A stretch of 64,000 nt of DNA from Ancylobacter amanitiformis (GCF_030814815.1 NZ_JAUSVR010000016.1:1-64000), one strand, 5' to 3'. Counted from the stretch's first letter, positions 42,883-51,308 are shown. Numbers and translations are program-made. Notes: generated from the letters alone by a model not told the origin.

Positions 42883-43092
42883 ATGGCGACGGGTACTGTG
42901 AAGTGGTTCAACACCCAGAAGGGTTATGGGTTCATTCAGCCGGATCAGGGCGGGCCGGATGTGTTCGTGCACATCTCCGCGGTCGAGCGGGCGGGCCTCT
43001 CCGGCCTGAACGACGGCCAGAAGGTCTCGTATGAGCTCCAGTCGGACCGCCGCACCGGCAAGCAGTCGGCAGCCAACCTGCAGGCTGCGTGA
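42883..43092 (+). CDS. Cold-shock (CspA-type) RNA-binding protein
   Basis: 69 residues, one cold-shock domain: TGTVKWFNTQKGYGFIQPDQ with RNP1 KGYGFI and RNP2 DVFVHIS. It binds single-stranded RNA and DNA as an RNA chaperone. Whether it is cold-induced cannot be told. ATG 42883; followed by a clear terminator, so monocistronic. Confidence 0.93.
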   Translation: MATGTVKWFNTQKGYGFIQPDQGGPDVFVHISAVERAGLSGLNDGQKVSYELQSDRRTGKQSAANLQAA

Positions 43093-43152
43093 GACGAGCC
43101 TCGCGGCCATCCGGTCGCGGATGAACCCGCTGAGATCGTCCGATTCGTTGGA

Positions 43153-43176
43153 AAGGCCGGGGCAACCCGGCCTTTT
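43153..43176 (+). terminator. Terminator of the cold-shock gene
   Basis: AAGGCCGGG-GCAA-CCCGGCC-TTTTT: a 7-9 bp perfect stem with a GNNA-type loop and a T-tract. Confidence 0.85.
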
Positions 43177-43234
43177 TGCTGTCGGGACGCTTCCCACGAC
43201 GCCCCCTCGCCCGGGACGCCCCCTCGTCCGCACG

Positions 43235-43264
43235 AAAAAGGCCCGGCACCTGGCCGGGCCTTTT
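43235..43264. terminator. Bidirectional terminator before the universal stress protein gene
   Basis: AAAAA-GGCCCGGC-ACCTG-GCCGGGCC-TTTT. It can end the minus-strand universal stress protein transcript and any readthrough from the cold-shock gene. Confidence 0.8.
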
Positions 43265-43315
43265 GGCCGAGCCCTATGGCCGGGCCTTGGTCGCATCCGT
43301 TCCCGATGTGCCCGG

Positions 43316-44152
43316 TCAGTGCGCCAGGAACAGCGGCACCGTCATGCGCTCCAGCATGTCGCGCGTCACGCCGCCGAGCACGAATTCGCGCAGGCGCGAA
43401 TGGCCGTAGCCGCCCATCACGACGATATCGATGTCGCGCGCCGCCACTTCCCGCAGCAGCACGTCGACAATGCCTTCGCCGCTGGCCGGCACCAGGCGGC
43501 GGAGTTCCACCGTCTTCTCATGGCGGGCAAGATGGCGGGCAAGGTCGGCGCCCGGCAGCGCATCGGCCTTCTTCGATCGGCCGGTATCCACCACCACGGC
43601 TTCGACCAGGTCGGCATGGGCGAGCAGCGGACGGGCCTCGGCCACCGCGCGGGCCGAGGCGCGCCCGCCATCCCACGCCACCAGGATGCGCTTGGCGGAG
43701 AACGGCTTCTGCTGGTTCACCGGAATCAGCAGCACCGGGCGGCCGGAATCGAACAGCACCGCCTCGGCAATCACCTCCTCGGCGCCGGGACGGTCCGGAT
43801 CGGCCTGTCCGACGATGGTGAGGTCATAGAGGCGCGACAGGATGCCGACCTGCTCGGCGGCACCGCCCGGCGTGCCGTCAATCGAGCGGATCTCCGCGTT
43901 GACGCCGAGCGAGCGGGTCGCCTCGCCGAAATAGGACACGGCACGCTCCGCCAGTTTCTGGCCCTCGGCGCGCTGTGTCTCAAGGAAATCGGTCGAGAAC
44001 GCTTCCGTGTAGATGGGCGGAATGTCGATCTCGTAGCTGATCGCCACGCCCGTCAGATGCGCCTTGAGCGCGGCGGCCGCCGAAACGGCGTAGTCGACCG
44101 CCGTGTCCGCGCCCTCGCCGATGCGAAGACTTACAAGGATGTCCTTAATCAT
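43316..44152 (-). CDS. Universal stress protein, tandem UspA domains
   Basis: 278 residues, two UspA-like domains of about 140 each. The second carries the ATP-binding signature MGGYGHSRLREFVLGGVTRD, and the first has a degenerate version (VGQADPDRPGAEEVIAEAVL). Such proteins respond to starvation and respiratory stress. ATG 44152 has GGAG upstream; GTG 44164 is an in-frame alternative. It is divergent from the ABC permease, with a 10 bp palindrome between them. Confidence 0.9.
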   Translation of the reverse strand: MIKDILVSLRIGEGADTAVDYAVSAAAALKAHLTGVAISYEIDIPPIYTEAFSTDFLETQRAEGQKLAERAVSYFGEATRSLGVNAEIRSIDGTPGGAAEQVGILSRLYDLTIVGQADPDRPGAEEVIAEAVLFDSGRPVLLIPVNQQKPFSAKRILVAWDGGRASARAVAEARPLLAHADLVEAVVVDTGRSKKADALPGADLARHLARHEKTVELRRLVPASGEGIVDVLLREVAARDIDIVVMGGYGHSRLREFVLGGVTRDMLERMTVPLFLAH

Positions 44153-44237
44153 GGGCGTCTCCACTCCTTTTTCTGTCCAAGGCGCGCCGGATGCCGGGTT
44201 GCGCGGGCCGAGATCGGGCTTGGGGTATACACGGCCC

Positions 44238-44262
44238 GGCTACCGTCGCGCAGACGGTAGCC
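44238..44262. promoter_or_regulatory. Perfect 10 bp palindrome between divergent genes (possible operator)
   Basis: GGCTACCGTC-GCGCA-GACGGTAGCC. It lies 86 bp from the universal stress protein start and 41 bp from the permease start. No T-tract follows on either strand, so it looks more like a protein-binding site than a terminator. Confidence 0.45.
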
Positions 44263-44302
44263 CCCGACTATAAGTGTTGCACCTGATATAGGATTTTGCC
44301 GC

Positions 44303-45055
44303 ATGGCCGTCATCGGGCGAACGCTCGCGATCACGCTGATTCTGCTCGGCCTGTGGGAGGCCACCGTCCGGCTAATGGCGATTCCCGCCTATATCCTGCC
44401 CGGCCCGCTGCGAATCGCCGTGACCGCGTGGAACAACGCCGCCATCCTCGCCCACAACGCCGCGATCACGCTGGGCGAGATGCTGCTCGGCCTCGTCTGC
44501 GGCTCGGCGCTCGGCATCATATGCGCGCTCGCCATGGCGTCCTCGCCGCTGGCGCGGCGGGCGATGCGGCCGGTGCTGCTGGTGGCGCAGGCGCTGCCGG
44601 TCTTCGCCATCGCCCCGCTGCTGGTGATCTGGTTCGGCTTCGGCCTTGCCTCCAAGATCGTGATGGCCAGCCTGATCATCTTCTTTCCCGTCGCCTCCGC
44701 CTTCCATGACGGGCTGGCGCGCACCGAGCAGGGGCTCGTCGATCTCGCGCGGCTAGGCGGCGTCGGCACGTTCAAGACGCTGCGCTACATCCGCATCCCC
44801 GCCGCGCTGCCCGCCCTGGCCTCGGGGCTGCGCGTGGCCACCGCCGTCGCGCCGATCGGCGCCGTGGTCGGCGAATGGGTCGGTGCCTCGGCCGGGCTGG
44901 GCTATCTCATGATCTATTCCAATGCCCGCATGCAGACCGACATGGTGTTCGCCGCGCTCGCCATCCTGCTGGCGGTCGCGCTGACCCTGTTCACCCTGGT
45001 GGATCGCGGTCTCACCCGGCTGCTGCCCTGGGCGCCCGAGACGGCCGAAAGCTGA
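44303..45055 (+). CDS. ABC transporter permease, SsuC/TauC/ThiX-like
   Basis: 250 residues, about six membrane helices, with the BPD_transp_1 EAA loop DGLARTEQGLVDLARLGGVG before FKTLRYIRIPAALPALASGL. VGEWVGASAGLGYLMIYS is typical of nitrate/taurine/hydroxymethylpyrimidine permeases. No ATPase or binding protein is adjacent. A ThiY-like binding protein lies 1.8 kb downstream behind a TPP riboswitch, so this may be its permease (ThiX), separated by ycaQ. The assignment to thiamine precursors is inference. Confidence 0.8.
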   Translation: MAVIGRTLAITLILLGLWEATVRLMAIPAYILPGPLRIAVTAWNNAAILAHNAAITLGEMLLGLVCGSALGIICALAMASSPLARRAMRPVLLVAQALPVFAIAPLLVIWFGFGLASKIVMASLIIFFPVASAFHDGLARTEQGLVDLARLGGVGTFKTLRYIRIPAALPALASGLRVATAVAPIGAVVGEWVGASAGLGYLMIYSNARMQTDMVFAALAILLAVALTLFTLVDRGLTRLLPWAPETAES

Positions 45056-45137
45056 ATGGCGGAAAGCTCAAGCGCAACGGCGCCAATGGGCCGCATCCAG
45101 GCTTGGAACGAATCAAGAACCTGTTCACAATGCGCGG

Positions 45138-46328
45138 ATGACGCTGACCCTCTCCAATACCGATGCGCGCCGCATCTTCCTCGCCACGCAGGGCCTGAGC
45201 CGGCCGCGCGGCGCGCTCACCAAGGCCGGGCTGCTCGACCTCGTCCACGACATCGGCTTCGTGCAGGTGGACAGCATCGCCACCGTCGAGCGCGCCCATC
45301 ACCACATCCTGTTCGCGCGCAACCCGAGCTATCGGCGCGAGCACCTGACCGCGCTGCTGGAGAGCGACGGCGACCTGTTCGAGCACTGGACGCATGACGC
45401 GGCCATCATCCCCAGCGCCTTCTACCCCTACTGGAAGCACCGCTTCGCGCGCTCCCGCGCCCGGCTGGTGGAGCGCTGGCGCAGCTGGCACGAGAACGGT
45501 TTCGAGGGCTATATCGAGCACGTCCTGGAGCGGGTGACGCGCGAGGGCCGGCTGATGGCGCGCGACTTCGAAGCCGAGAAACGCCCGCCCGGCGGCTGGT
45601 GGAACTGGCACCCGGAAAAGACCGCGCTGGAATATCACTGGCGCACCGGCACTTTCGCCATTGCCGGCCGCGAGGGTTTTCAAAAGGTCTACGACCTCGC
45701 CACACGGGTCATACCCGCCCATCGTTTCGCCGGTGAGGTAAGCGAGCAGACCTTCATCGACTGGGCCTGCACAAGCGCGCTGGAACGGCTCGGCTTCGCC
45801 ACGTCGGGCGAGATTGCCGCCTTCTGGGACCTTGTGACGCCGGAGGAGGCGAAGCGCTGGGTGGAAGCCAATCGCGATCGTCTGGAACCCGTCGCCATCA
45901 CCCCGGCCGATGACGGCAAGCCGCGCGCCTCGCACGCGCTCGCCGGCAGCGCCGAGCGGTTCGACGCGCTGCCTTCGCCGCCGGCGCGGCTGCGCGTGCT
46001 GAGCCCGTTCGACCCGCTGCTGCGCGACCGCAACCGGGCGGAACGGCTGTTCGGCTTCACCTACCGCATCGAGGTGTTCGTGCCGGCGGAAAAGCGGGTC
46101 TGGGGCTATTACGTCTTCCCCATTCTGGAGGGCGACCGGCTGATCGGGCGCATCGACATGAAGGCCGACCGCAAGGCCGGCACGCTCGACGTGCGCCGCC
46201 TGTGGCTGGAGCCGGGCGTGCGGCCCTCCGCCGGGCGGCTGACCGCGCTCGACGCCGAACTGGCGCGCCTCGGCCGCTTCGCCGGGGTGGAGCGCACGGT
46301 CTATCTGGAGGGCTGGCGCGGGGAGTGA
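45138..46328 (+). CDS. YcaQ-family DNA glycosylase (winged-helix, HTH_42)
   Basis: 396 residues. The family motif QVD (Gln43-Asp45 in VQVDSIATVERAHHH) is the QxD catalytic site of the AlkX/YcaQ DNA glycosylases that unhook interstrand crosslinks from nitrogen mustards and related agents. Winged-helix repeats (LGFATSGEIAAFWDLVTPEE) and the C-terminal beta domain (PFDPLLRDRNRAERLFGFTY) are intact. ATG 45138. Its stop codon directly abuts a 14 bp tandem array. Confidence 0.85.
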   Translation: MTLTLSNTDARRIFLATQGLSRPRGALTKAGLLDLVHDIGFVQVDSIATVERAHHHILFARNPSYRREHLTALLESDGDLFEHWTHDAAIIPSAFYPYWKHRFARSRARLVERWRSWHENGFEGYIEHVLERVTREGRLMARDFEAEKRPPGGWWNWHPEKTALEYHWRTGTFAIAGREGFQKVYDLATRVIPAHRFAGEVSEQTFIDWACTSALERLGFATSGEIAAFWDLVTPEEAKRWVEANRDRLEPVAITPADDGKPRASHALAGSAERFDALPSPPARLRVLSPFDPLLRDRNRAERLFGFTYRIEVFVPAEKRVWGYYVFPILEGDRLIGRIDMKADRKAGTLDVRRLWLEPGVRPSAGRLTALDAELARLGRFAGVERTVYLEGWRGE

Positions 46329-46330
46329 AG

Positions 46331-46428
46331 GACCGGACGTGGAGGACCGGACGTGGAGGACCGGACGTGGAGGACCGGACGTGGAGGACCGGACGTGGAG
46401 GACCGGACGTGGAGGACCGGACGTGGAG
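46331..46428. repeat. 14 bp tandem repeat array, 7 perfect copies
   Basis: The unit GACCGGACGTGGAG is repeated seven times (46331 to 46428), beginning three bases after the ycaQ stop. Unit length is not a multiple of three, so it is not coding. There are no unique spacers, so it is not a CRISPR array. Confidence 0.97.
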
Positions 46429-46474
46429 GACAGCGCCAGGTCCGCCCCTGACGACGAGGCGTTCGCCCGCCTAA

Positions 46475-46585
46475 CCTCTCCCGCCGGGGAGAGGTCGACC
46501 GCGCCGGTCGTGTTCGGAGCCGGAGGGCGTAGGAATTGGAGCCCGCCCTACCCCTCACCCCACCCTCTCCGCGTCGGGGAGAGGG
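46475..46585. repeat. Palindromic GGGGAGAGG repeats upstream of the riboswitch
   Basis: Two related hairpins: CCTCTCCC-GCC-GGGGAGAGG (46475-46494) and CCCTCTCC-GCGTC-GGGGAGAGGG (46563-46585). The second, with the CCCTCACCCCA flank, resembles a common proteobacterial intergenic repeat. The rest of 46429-46680 carries no supported ORF. Confidence 0.6.
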
Positions 46586-46644
46586 AGTCAGCCGTGGCGG
46601 TTGCTCTTCGTCGCTCTTCGTTCCAACCCCTCCCGCCCACCCAT

Positions 46645-46673
46645 TTGCCCCGGCATACCGGCTCTGCTAACGT
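46645..46673 (+). promoter_or_regulatory. Probable promoter of the riboswitch-thiY unit
   Basis: TTGCCC (46645-46650), a 17 bp spacer, and TAACGT (46668-46673). Predicted start near 46680 coincides with the 5' side of the aptamer. Confidence 0.5.
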
Positions 46674-46681
46674 CCGCGTGT

Positions 46682-46780
46682 CCGAGGGGTGTCCCGCGAT
46701 CACAGGATCAAGGGGCTGAGATGGCATCCGCCAGACCCTTTGAACCTGATCCGGGTCATGCCGGCGAAGGGACGGAACGA
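46682..46780 (+). ncRNA. TPP riboswitch (THI element) aptamer
   Basis: The conserved THI-box blocks are present in order: GAGGGGTGTCCC, GGGGCTGAGATGG, ACCCTTTGAACCTGATCCGG and GTCATGCCGGCGAAGGGA. It binds thiamine pyrophosphate and switches off downstream genes. It precedes a ThiY-like binding-protein gene and is followed by an 8 bp hairpin over the ribosome site. Confidence 0.95.
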
Positions 46781-46834
46781 CGGCGGGGTCGCACGCGGGC
46801 GCCCGCGCCGGTTTCCCCCGAATGCTCATGCGCC

Positions 46835-46858
46835 GGATCTCCAACTGGGAGGAGATCC
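46835..46858 (+). promoter_or_regulatory. Shine-Dalgarno-sequestering hairpin of the TPP riboswitch
   Basis: GGATCTCC (46835-46842) pairs perfectly with GGAGATCC (46851-46858) across the loop AACTGGGA. The second arm contains the ribosome-binding site of the ATG at 46860. No T-tract follows, so control is probably translational. Confidence 0.75.
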
Positions 46859-46859
46859 A

Positions 46860-47810
46860 ATGTTGACGTCCATCACCCGCGCGCTCGCCGCCTCGGCCGT
46901 CGCGCTTACCCTGTCGCTCGCCCCCGCCAGCGCCGCCGACAAGCTGACCGTCCTGTTGGACTGGTATGTCAATCCCGACCACGCCCCGCTGATCGTGGCG
47001 CAGGAGAAGGGCTTCTTCAAAGCCCACGATCTCGACGTCGAACTGGTGGCGCCGGCCGATCCATCCGCGCCGCCGCGCCTGGTCGCCGCCGGACAGGCGG
47101 ATGTCGCGGTCAGCTACCAGCCCAACCTCTATCTCTCGGTGAAGGAAGGCCTGCCGCTGGTGCGCTTCGGCACGCTGGTCTCGACCCCGCTCACCGCGCT
47201 GGTCGTGCTGAAGGATGGCCCGATCAAGTCGATCGCCGATCTCAAGGGCAAGACGGTGGGTTATTCCGTGGCCGGGCTGGAGGACGCGCTGCTCGGCACC
47301 ATGCTCGCGAGCGCCGGGCTGAAGCCGACCGACGTCACCATGATCAACGTCAATTTCGCCCTCTCCCCCGCGCTGGTCGCCGGCAAGGTCGACGCCGTCA
47401 TCGGCGCCTACCGCAATTTCGAGCTCACCCAGATCAAGCTGGAGGGCAAGGAGGGCCTGGCCTTCTATCCCGAGGAGCATGGCGTGCCGGTCTTCGACGA
47501 GCTGATCTATGTCGCGCACAAGGACAAGATCGGCGATCCCCGCCTGAAGCGCTTCCTCGCGGCGGTGGAGGATGCCACGATCTATATTCTCAACCACCCG
47601 GACGAGGCGTGGAAGCTGTTCGTCGCCGCCAATCCCAAGCTCGACGACGAACTCAACCGCACCGCCTGGGCCGACACGCTGCGCCGCTTCGCCCATGCGC
47701 CGGCCGCGCTGGACAGCGGCCGTTATGAGCGGTTCGGCGAATTCATGAAGACGCACGGGCTGATCGACACGGTGGAGCCGGTGGCGACCTACGCGCCGAT
47801 GCTGCCGTAA
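46860..47810 (+). CDS. thiY: ThiY/NMT1-like substrate-binding protein of an ABC transporter
   Basis: 316 residues with a signal peptide (ALAASAVALTLSLAPASA). NMT1/THI5-like fold: KLTVLLDWYVNPDHAPLIVA, QEKGFFKAHDLDVELV, AGQADVAVSYQP and GKTVGYSVAG. TPP-riboswitch control points to binding of a thiamine precursor such as hydroxymethylpyrimidine or formyl-aminopyrimidine. Neither a ThiZ ATPase nor a permease follows it; a candidate permease is 1.8 kb upstream. The stop codon lies in a 17 bp duplication. Confidence 0.85.
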   Translation: MLTSITRALAASAVALTLSLAPASAADKLTVLLDWYVNPDHAPLIVAQEKGFFKAHDLDVELVAPADPSAPPRLVAAGQADVAVSYQPNLYLSVKEGLPLVRFGTLVSTPLTALVVLKDGPIKSIADLKGKTVGYSVAGLEDALLGTMLASAGLKPTDVTMINVNFALSPALVAGKVDAVIGAYRNFELTQIKLEGKEGLAFYPEEHGVPVFDELIYVAHKDKIGDPRLKRFLAAVEDATIYILNHPDEAWKLFVAANPKLDDELNRTAWADTLRRFAHAPAALDSGRYERFGEFMKTHGLIDTVEPVATYAPMLP

Positions 47811-47828
47811 GGCCGATGCTGCCGTAAG
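47795..47828. repeat. 17 bp perfect tandem duplication across the thiY stop codon
   Basis: GCCGATGCTGCCGTAAG at 47795-47811 and again at 47812-47828. The stop TAA is 47808-47810, so the duplication adds a second out-of-frame copy of the gene end after the stop. Confidence 0.95.
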
Positions 47829-48010
47829 GTCTGCCGCGATCGCCCCTTGCCCAGGCGCCCGCCGGGGGCCGATCCGGGATCGCCCGGCTCCCATTCGCAC
47901 GCCCAAGACGCGGCGGGCGGGGAGCGTTCGCGCGCACATCCCTTTCCGCTCCCGCGCGGCAATGCTAACCGAGACATCGGTTTCGGCGGGCGGCGTGGGA
48001 GGAGCGAAAC

Positions 48011-49384
48011 ATGGACAAGCGCAGCGGCAACGGGGTCTATCATGTCGTGGCGGCGCTGGTCGGCGCCACGGTCGGCGTTGTCGGCTCCGCGTTCCATGTC
48101 GGCGTGGAGCATCTCACCGCCGCCTGGCCCGCCTTTCTGCGCGACGGGCTGCAGCTGACCGGCCTCCCGCTCTATGTGGCGGCGGCGCTGGTCGGCGCGG
48201 CAATGACCCTGGTGTCGCTTTGGCTGGTGCGCCGCTTCGCGCCCGAGGCGAGCGGATCGGGCGTGCCGGAGATCGAGGGCGCCATGGAAGGACTGCGGCA
48301 GGTGCGCTGGCGCCGCGTGCTGCCGGTCAAGTTCGTCGCCGGACTGCTCTCGCTCTCGTCGGGCATGGTGCTCGGACGCGAGGGACCGACCATCCACATG
48401 GGCGCCTCCATCGCCAAGGCGGCCTCCGACCTGATGCGCTGGCCGACCGAGGACATGCGCGGGCTGCTCGCGGCGGGCGGCGCGGCCGGCCTCGCCGCGG
48501 CGTTCAACGCCCCGCTCGCCGCCGTGCTGTTCGTGATCGAGGAGACGCGGCGGCAGTTTCCCTACAGCCAGCGCAGCTATATCGGCGTGGTGCTGGCCTC
48601 GCTGGCCAGCGCCATCGTCACACAGTTTCTCACCGGCAACGTTCCCTACATGCTCATGAACGTGCCGGACATGCCCTATGGCATGCTGCCGGCCTTCGCG
48701 GTGCTGGGCGTCGTGCTGGGCGCGGTGGGCGTCGGGTTCAACGGCACGCTGGTCTGGGCGCTCGATCATGTCCGCAATCTCGGGCTGAGCACCTCGTTCT
48801 ACATTTTCCCGGCCGTGGTCGGCCTCGTCGTCGGCGTCCTCATGTTCGTCCTGCCCGAGGCGACGCAGGGCGGCGAATTGCTGGCCGTGCACCTCGCCGG
48901 GGAGCAGCTTCCGCTCGCCATGCTGGCGGTGATCGTGCTGCTGCGCTTCGTGATGACGATGGCGAGCTATTCCACCGGCGTGGCGGGCGGCATCTTCGCG
49001 CCGATCCTCGCGCTCGCCACCACGATCGGCCTCTGCTACGGCACCGCGCTGGGCACGATGCTGCCACTGCCCGACCACGCCCTCCCCGCTCTCGCCATCG
49101 CGGCCATGGGCGGCCTGTTCGCGGCCACGATCGGCGCGCCGCTGGTGGGCATGGTGCTGGTGATGGAACTGACCGGCGCCTATTCCATGCTGGTGCCGGT
49201 CATGGTCACCACGATCCTCTCCAACATGACCGCTCAGGCGCTCGGCGGACGGCCGATCTACGAGATCCTGCTGGAGCGCACGCTCGCCATCGAGGCGCAG
49301 GGCCAGCCGGCGCCCCGGCGGGGACGGTGGCGCCGGCCCGCGCACAAGGACATGAGCGGCATGCCGGCCGCCGAGGACCGGTAG
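48011..49384 (+). CDS. ClC-family chloride/proton exchanger
   Basis: 457 residues, about 18 intramembrane helices. Selectivity motifs: GSGVPE (82-87), GREGP (122-126, gating Glu124), GGIFAP and a late conserved Tyr in the GRPIYEILLER segment. The proton-glutamate pair corresponding to E. coli Glu203 is present in LFVIEET (177-178), so it should exchange Cl- for H+ rather than act as a channel. There is no C-terminal CBS pair. ATG 48011 has GGGAGGAG upstream. Confidence 0.92.
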   Translation: MDKRSGNGVYHVVAALVGATVGVVGSAFHVGVEHLTAAWPAFLRDGLQLTGLPLYVAAALVGAAMTLVSLWLVRRFAPEASGSGVPEIEGAMEGLRQVRWRRVLPVKFVAGLLSLSSGMVLGREGPTIHMGASIAKAASDLMRWPTEDMRGLLAAGGAAGLAAAFNAPLAAVLFVIEETRRQFPYSQRSYIGVVLASLASAIVTQFLTGNVPYMLMNVPDMPYGMLPAFAVLGVVLGAVGVGFNGTLVWALDHVRNLGLSTSFYIFPAVVGLVVGVLMFVLPEATQGGELLAVHLAGEQLPLAMLAVIVLLRFVMTMASYSTGVAGGIFAPILALATTIGLCYGTALGTMLPLPDHALPALAIAAMGGLFAATIGAPLVGMVLVMELTGAYSMLVPVMVTTILSNMTAQALGGRPIYEILLERTLAIEAQGQPAPRRGRWRRPAHKDMSGMPAAEDR

Positions 49385-49399
49385 CCCCACCCCGCCGGC

Positions 49400-51154
49400 T
49401 CACGCGGCGGGGGCGATCAACGTGCCGCGGCCGTCCAGCCGTGCCGGCGCGTCGGCCTCCCGGGTGATCTCGATATGCCGGCTGTGCAGCGGCTTCAGCG
49501 TCGAGCGATGGCCGATGGAGAGAATGGCGGTAGCCGGCAGACGGGCGCGCAGCGTGGTGTAGAGCGCCGCCTCGCCCGGCTCGTCCACGGCCGATGTCAC
49601 CTCGTCGAGCAGCAGCACGTCCGGCTTCACCAGCAGCGCGCGAGCGATGGACAGCCGCTGCTGCTCGCCGCCCGACATGATGGCCGGCCAGAGGGCTCGC
49701 TCGTCGAGGCGGTCGGTAAAGTCGTGGAGCCCCACCGCCTCCAGAACCTCGCGCAGCGCGGCGTCGTCATGCTCGGCCAGCGGATCGGGATAGGCCAGCG
49801 CGCCGCGCAGGCTGCCCACCGGCACATAAGGCCGCTGCGGCAGCACCAGCATGCGTGCTTCCGGCGCCAGCGCCACCGCGCCCGAGCCATAAGGCCAGAT
49901 GCCGGCAACCGCCCGCAGCAGCGTCGACTTGCCCGAGCCGGACGGGCCGGTGAGCAGCACCGCCTCGCCCCGGCTCACCGAGACGCCGTCCACCATCAGC
50001 ACGCTGCGCCCGCCCGGCAGGCGGACATCCATCTGGTCGATGGCCAGCATGGCGCCGTCGGTGGCCGGCACGCGGCGATAGGCGCTGACGGCAGCGGCGG
50101 CTCGGGCGGCGGCGATATTGTCCTCGAAGCCGATGAGACGGTCGACCACCGATTTCCAGTCCGCCAGCGTCGCGTAGGCATTGATGAAGAAGGAGAACGA
50201 GCCCTGCACCTGGCCGAAGGCGGAGGCGGTCTGCATCAATTGGCCCAGCGCGATGGAGCCGCCGAAATAGGCCGGCGCCACCACGATGAGCGGGAACACG
50301 TTCGACACCTGGCCATAGCCGGAGGTGAACCAGGTGAGCCGCTTCTGGGCGATCATGATGCCCCAGTAATTATGCACGATGTGCGAGAAACGATCGAGCA
50401 GCCGCCCCTGCTCCACGCTCTCGCCGCCGAGCAGCGCGATCTGCTCGCCATTCTCGCGCACGCGCACCAGATCGACGCGGTAATCCGCCTCGAAGCGCTG
50501 CTGGTCGTAATTGAGCTTCACCAGCACCCGGCCGATGAGATGGGCGATATAGGTGCCCACCGTGGCATAGGCGAAGGCCGCCCACACGAGATAGCCCGGA
50601 ATGTTCCACTGGCTGCCGAACAGGGTGAAGTGGAAATCGCCCGACAGGCCCCACAGGATCACCGCGAAGGAGGCCAGCGTCATCACCGCATTTAGCAGGC
50701 CGATGAAGATGCTGACGGTCTGGGCGATATAGGAGCGGATATCCTCGGCGATACGCTGGTCGGGATTGTCCGCCATGTCGCCCTTCAGCCGCAGCCGGTA
50801 ATGGGTCTGGTTGTCCAGCCAGGCGGCAAGATATTTTTCCGTCATCCAGTTTCGCCAGCGGATCTCCAGCCATTGCCGGAGATAGATCTGGTAGACCGCG
50901 ACGATGATCGCCCCCGCCGCATAGGCGGCGAACAGCCAGAGCTGGTGCGTGAAGGCGGCGTAGTCCTTTTCCTGGATGGCGTTGTAGAAGGCGTTGTTCC
51001 ACTCGTTGAGCAGCACGGTCGCGTAGACCCAGCCGACTTCCAGCGCGACCACGGCGGCGAGCAGGATGCCGCCCCGCCATTTGTCCTCGCCACGGAAATA
51101 GGGAACGGACAGCCGCCAGACATCGGCGAGCAGCGAGAGGATGGCGCGCAGCAA
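49400..51154 (-). CDS. ABC transporter, fused SbmA/BacA-type membrane domain and ATPase (YddA-like)
   Basis: 584 residues. The N-terminal six-helix SbmA_BacA-like domain has WRWRLTxW-type residues (EIRWRNWMTEKYLAAWLDNQ, THYRL, DNPDQRIAEDI), and the C-terminal ABC ATPase has Walker A TGPSGSGKST, signature SGGEQQR and Walker B LLLDEVTSAVD. BacA-like proteins import peptides and affect very-long-chain lipids in rhizobia; the exact cargo is unknown. Start TTG 51154 has GGAGA at good spacing; the frame is open to 51307. Confidence 0.87.
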   Translation of the reverse strand: MLRAILSLLADVWRLSVPYFRGEDKWRGGILLAAVVALEVGWVYATVLLNEWNNAFYNAIQEKDYAAFTHQLWLFAAYAAGAIIVAVYQIYLRQWLEIRWRNWMTEKYLAAWLDNQTHYRLRLKGDMADNPDQRIAEDIRSYIAQTVSIFIGLLNAVMTLASFAVILWGLSGDFHFTLFGSQWNIPGYLVWAAFAYATVGTYIAHLIGRVLVKLNYDQQRFEADYRVDLVRVRENGEQIALLGGESVEQGRLLDRFSHIVHNYWGIMIAQKRLTWFTSGYGQVSNVFPLIVVAPAYFGGSIALGQLMQTASAFGQVQGSFSFFINAYATLADWKSVVDRLIGFEDNIAAARAAAAVSAYRRVPATDGAMLAIDQMDVRLPGGRSVLMVDGVSVSRGEAVLLTGPSGSGKSTLLRAVAGIWPYGSGAVALAPEARMLVLPQRPYVPVGSLRGALAYPDPLAEHDDAALREVLEAVGLHDFTDRLDERALWPAIMSGGEQQRLSIARALLVKPDVLLLDEVTSAVDEPGEAALYTTLRARLPATAILSIGHRSTLKPLHSRHIEITREADAPARLDGRGTLIAPAA

Positions 51155-51308
51155 GGGGCTTCTCCGGATCGGGAAGGCAATCGATCCGCGACACTTGCTG
51201 ATCAATGCCAGCCAGAAGATGGCCGGCTCATTAAACTTTGGAAAGCGAGCTCGCAATGGCTGTGCAGGCCCGTGCCGGGCGATGCGTCCTGCCGGCGCCC
51301 GGCGCACG

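Noticed and set aside
46331-46428. CRISPR array
   Set aside because: The repeats are 14 bp, directly abutting, with no spacers and no cas genes nearby; it is a simple tandem array.
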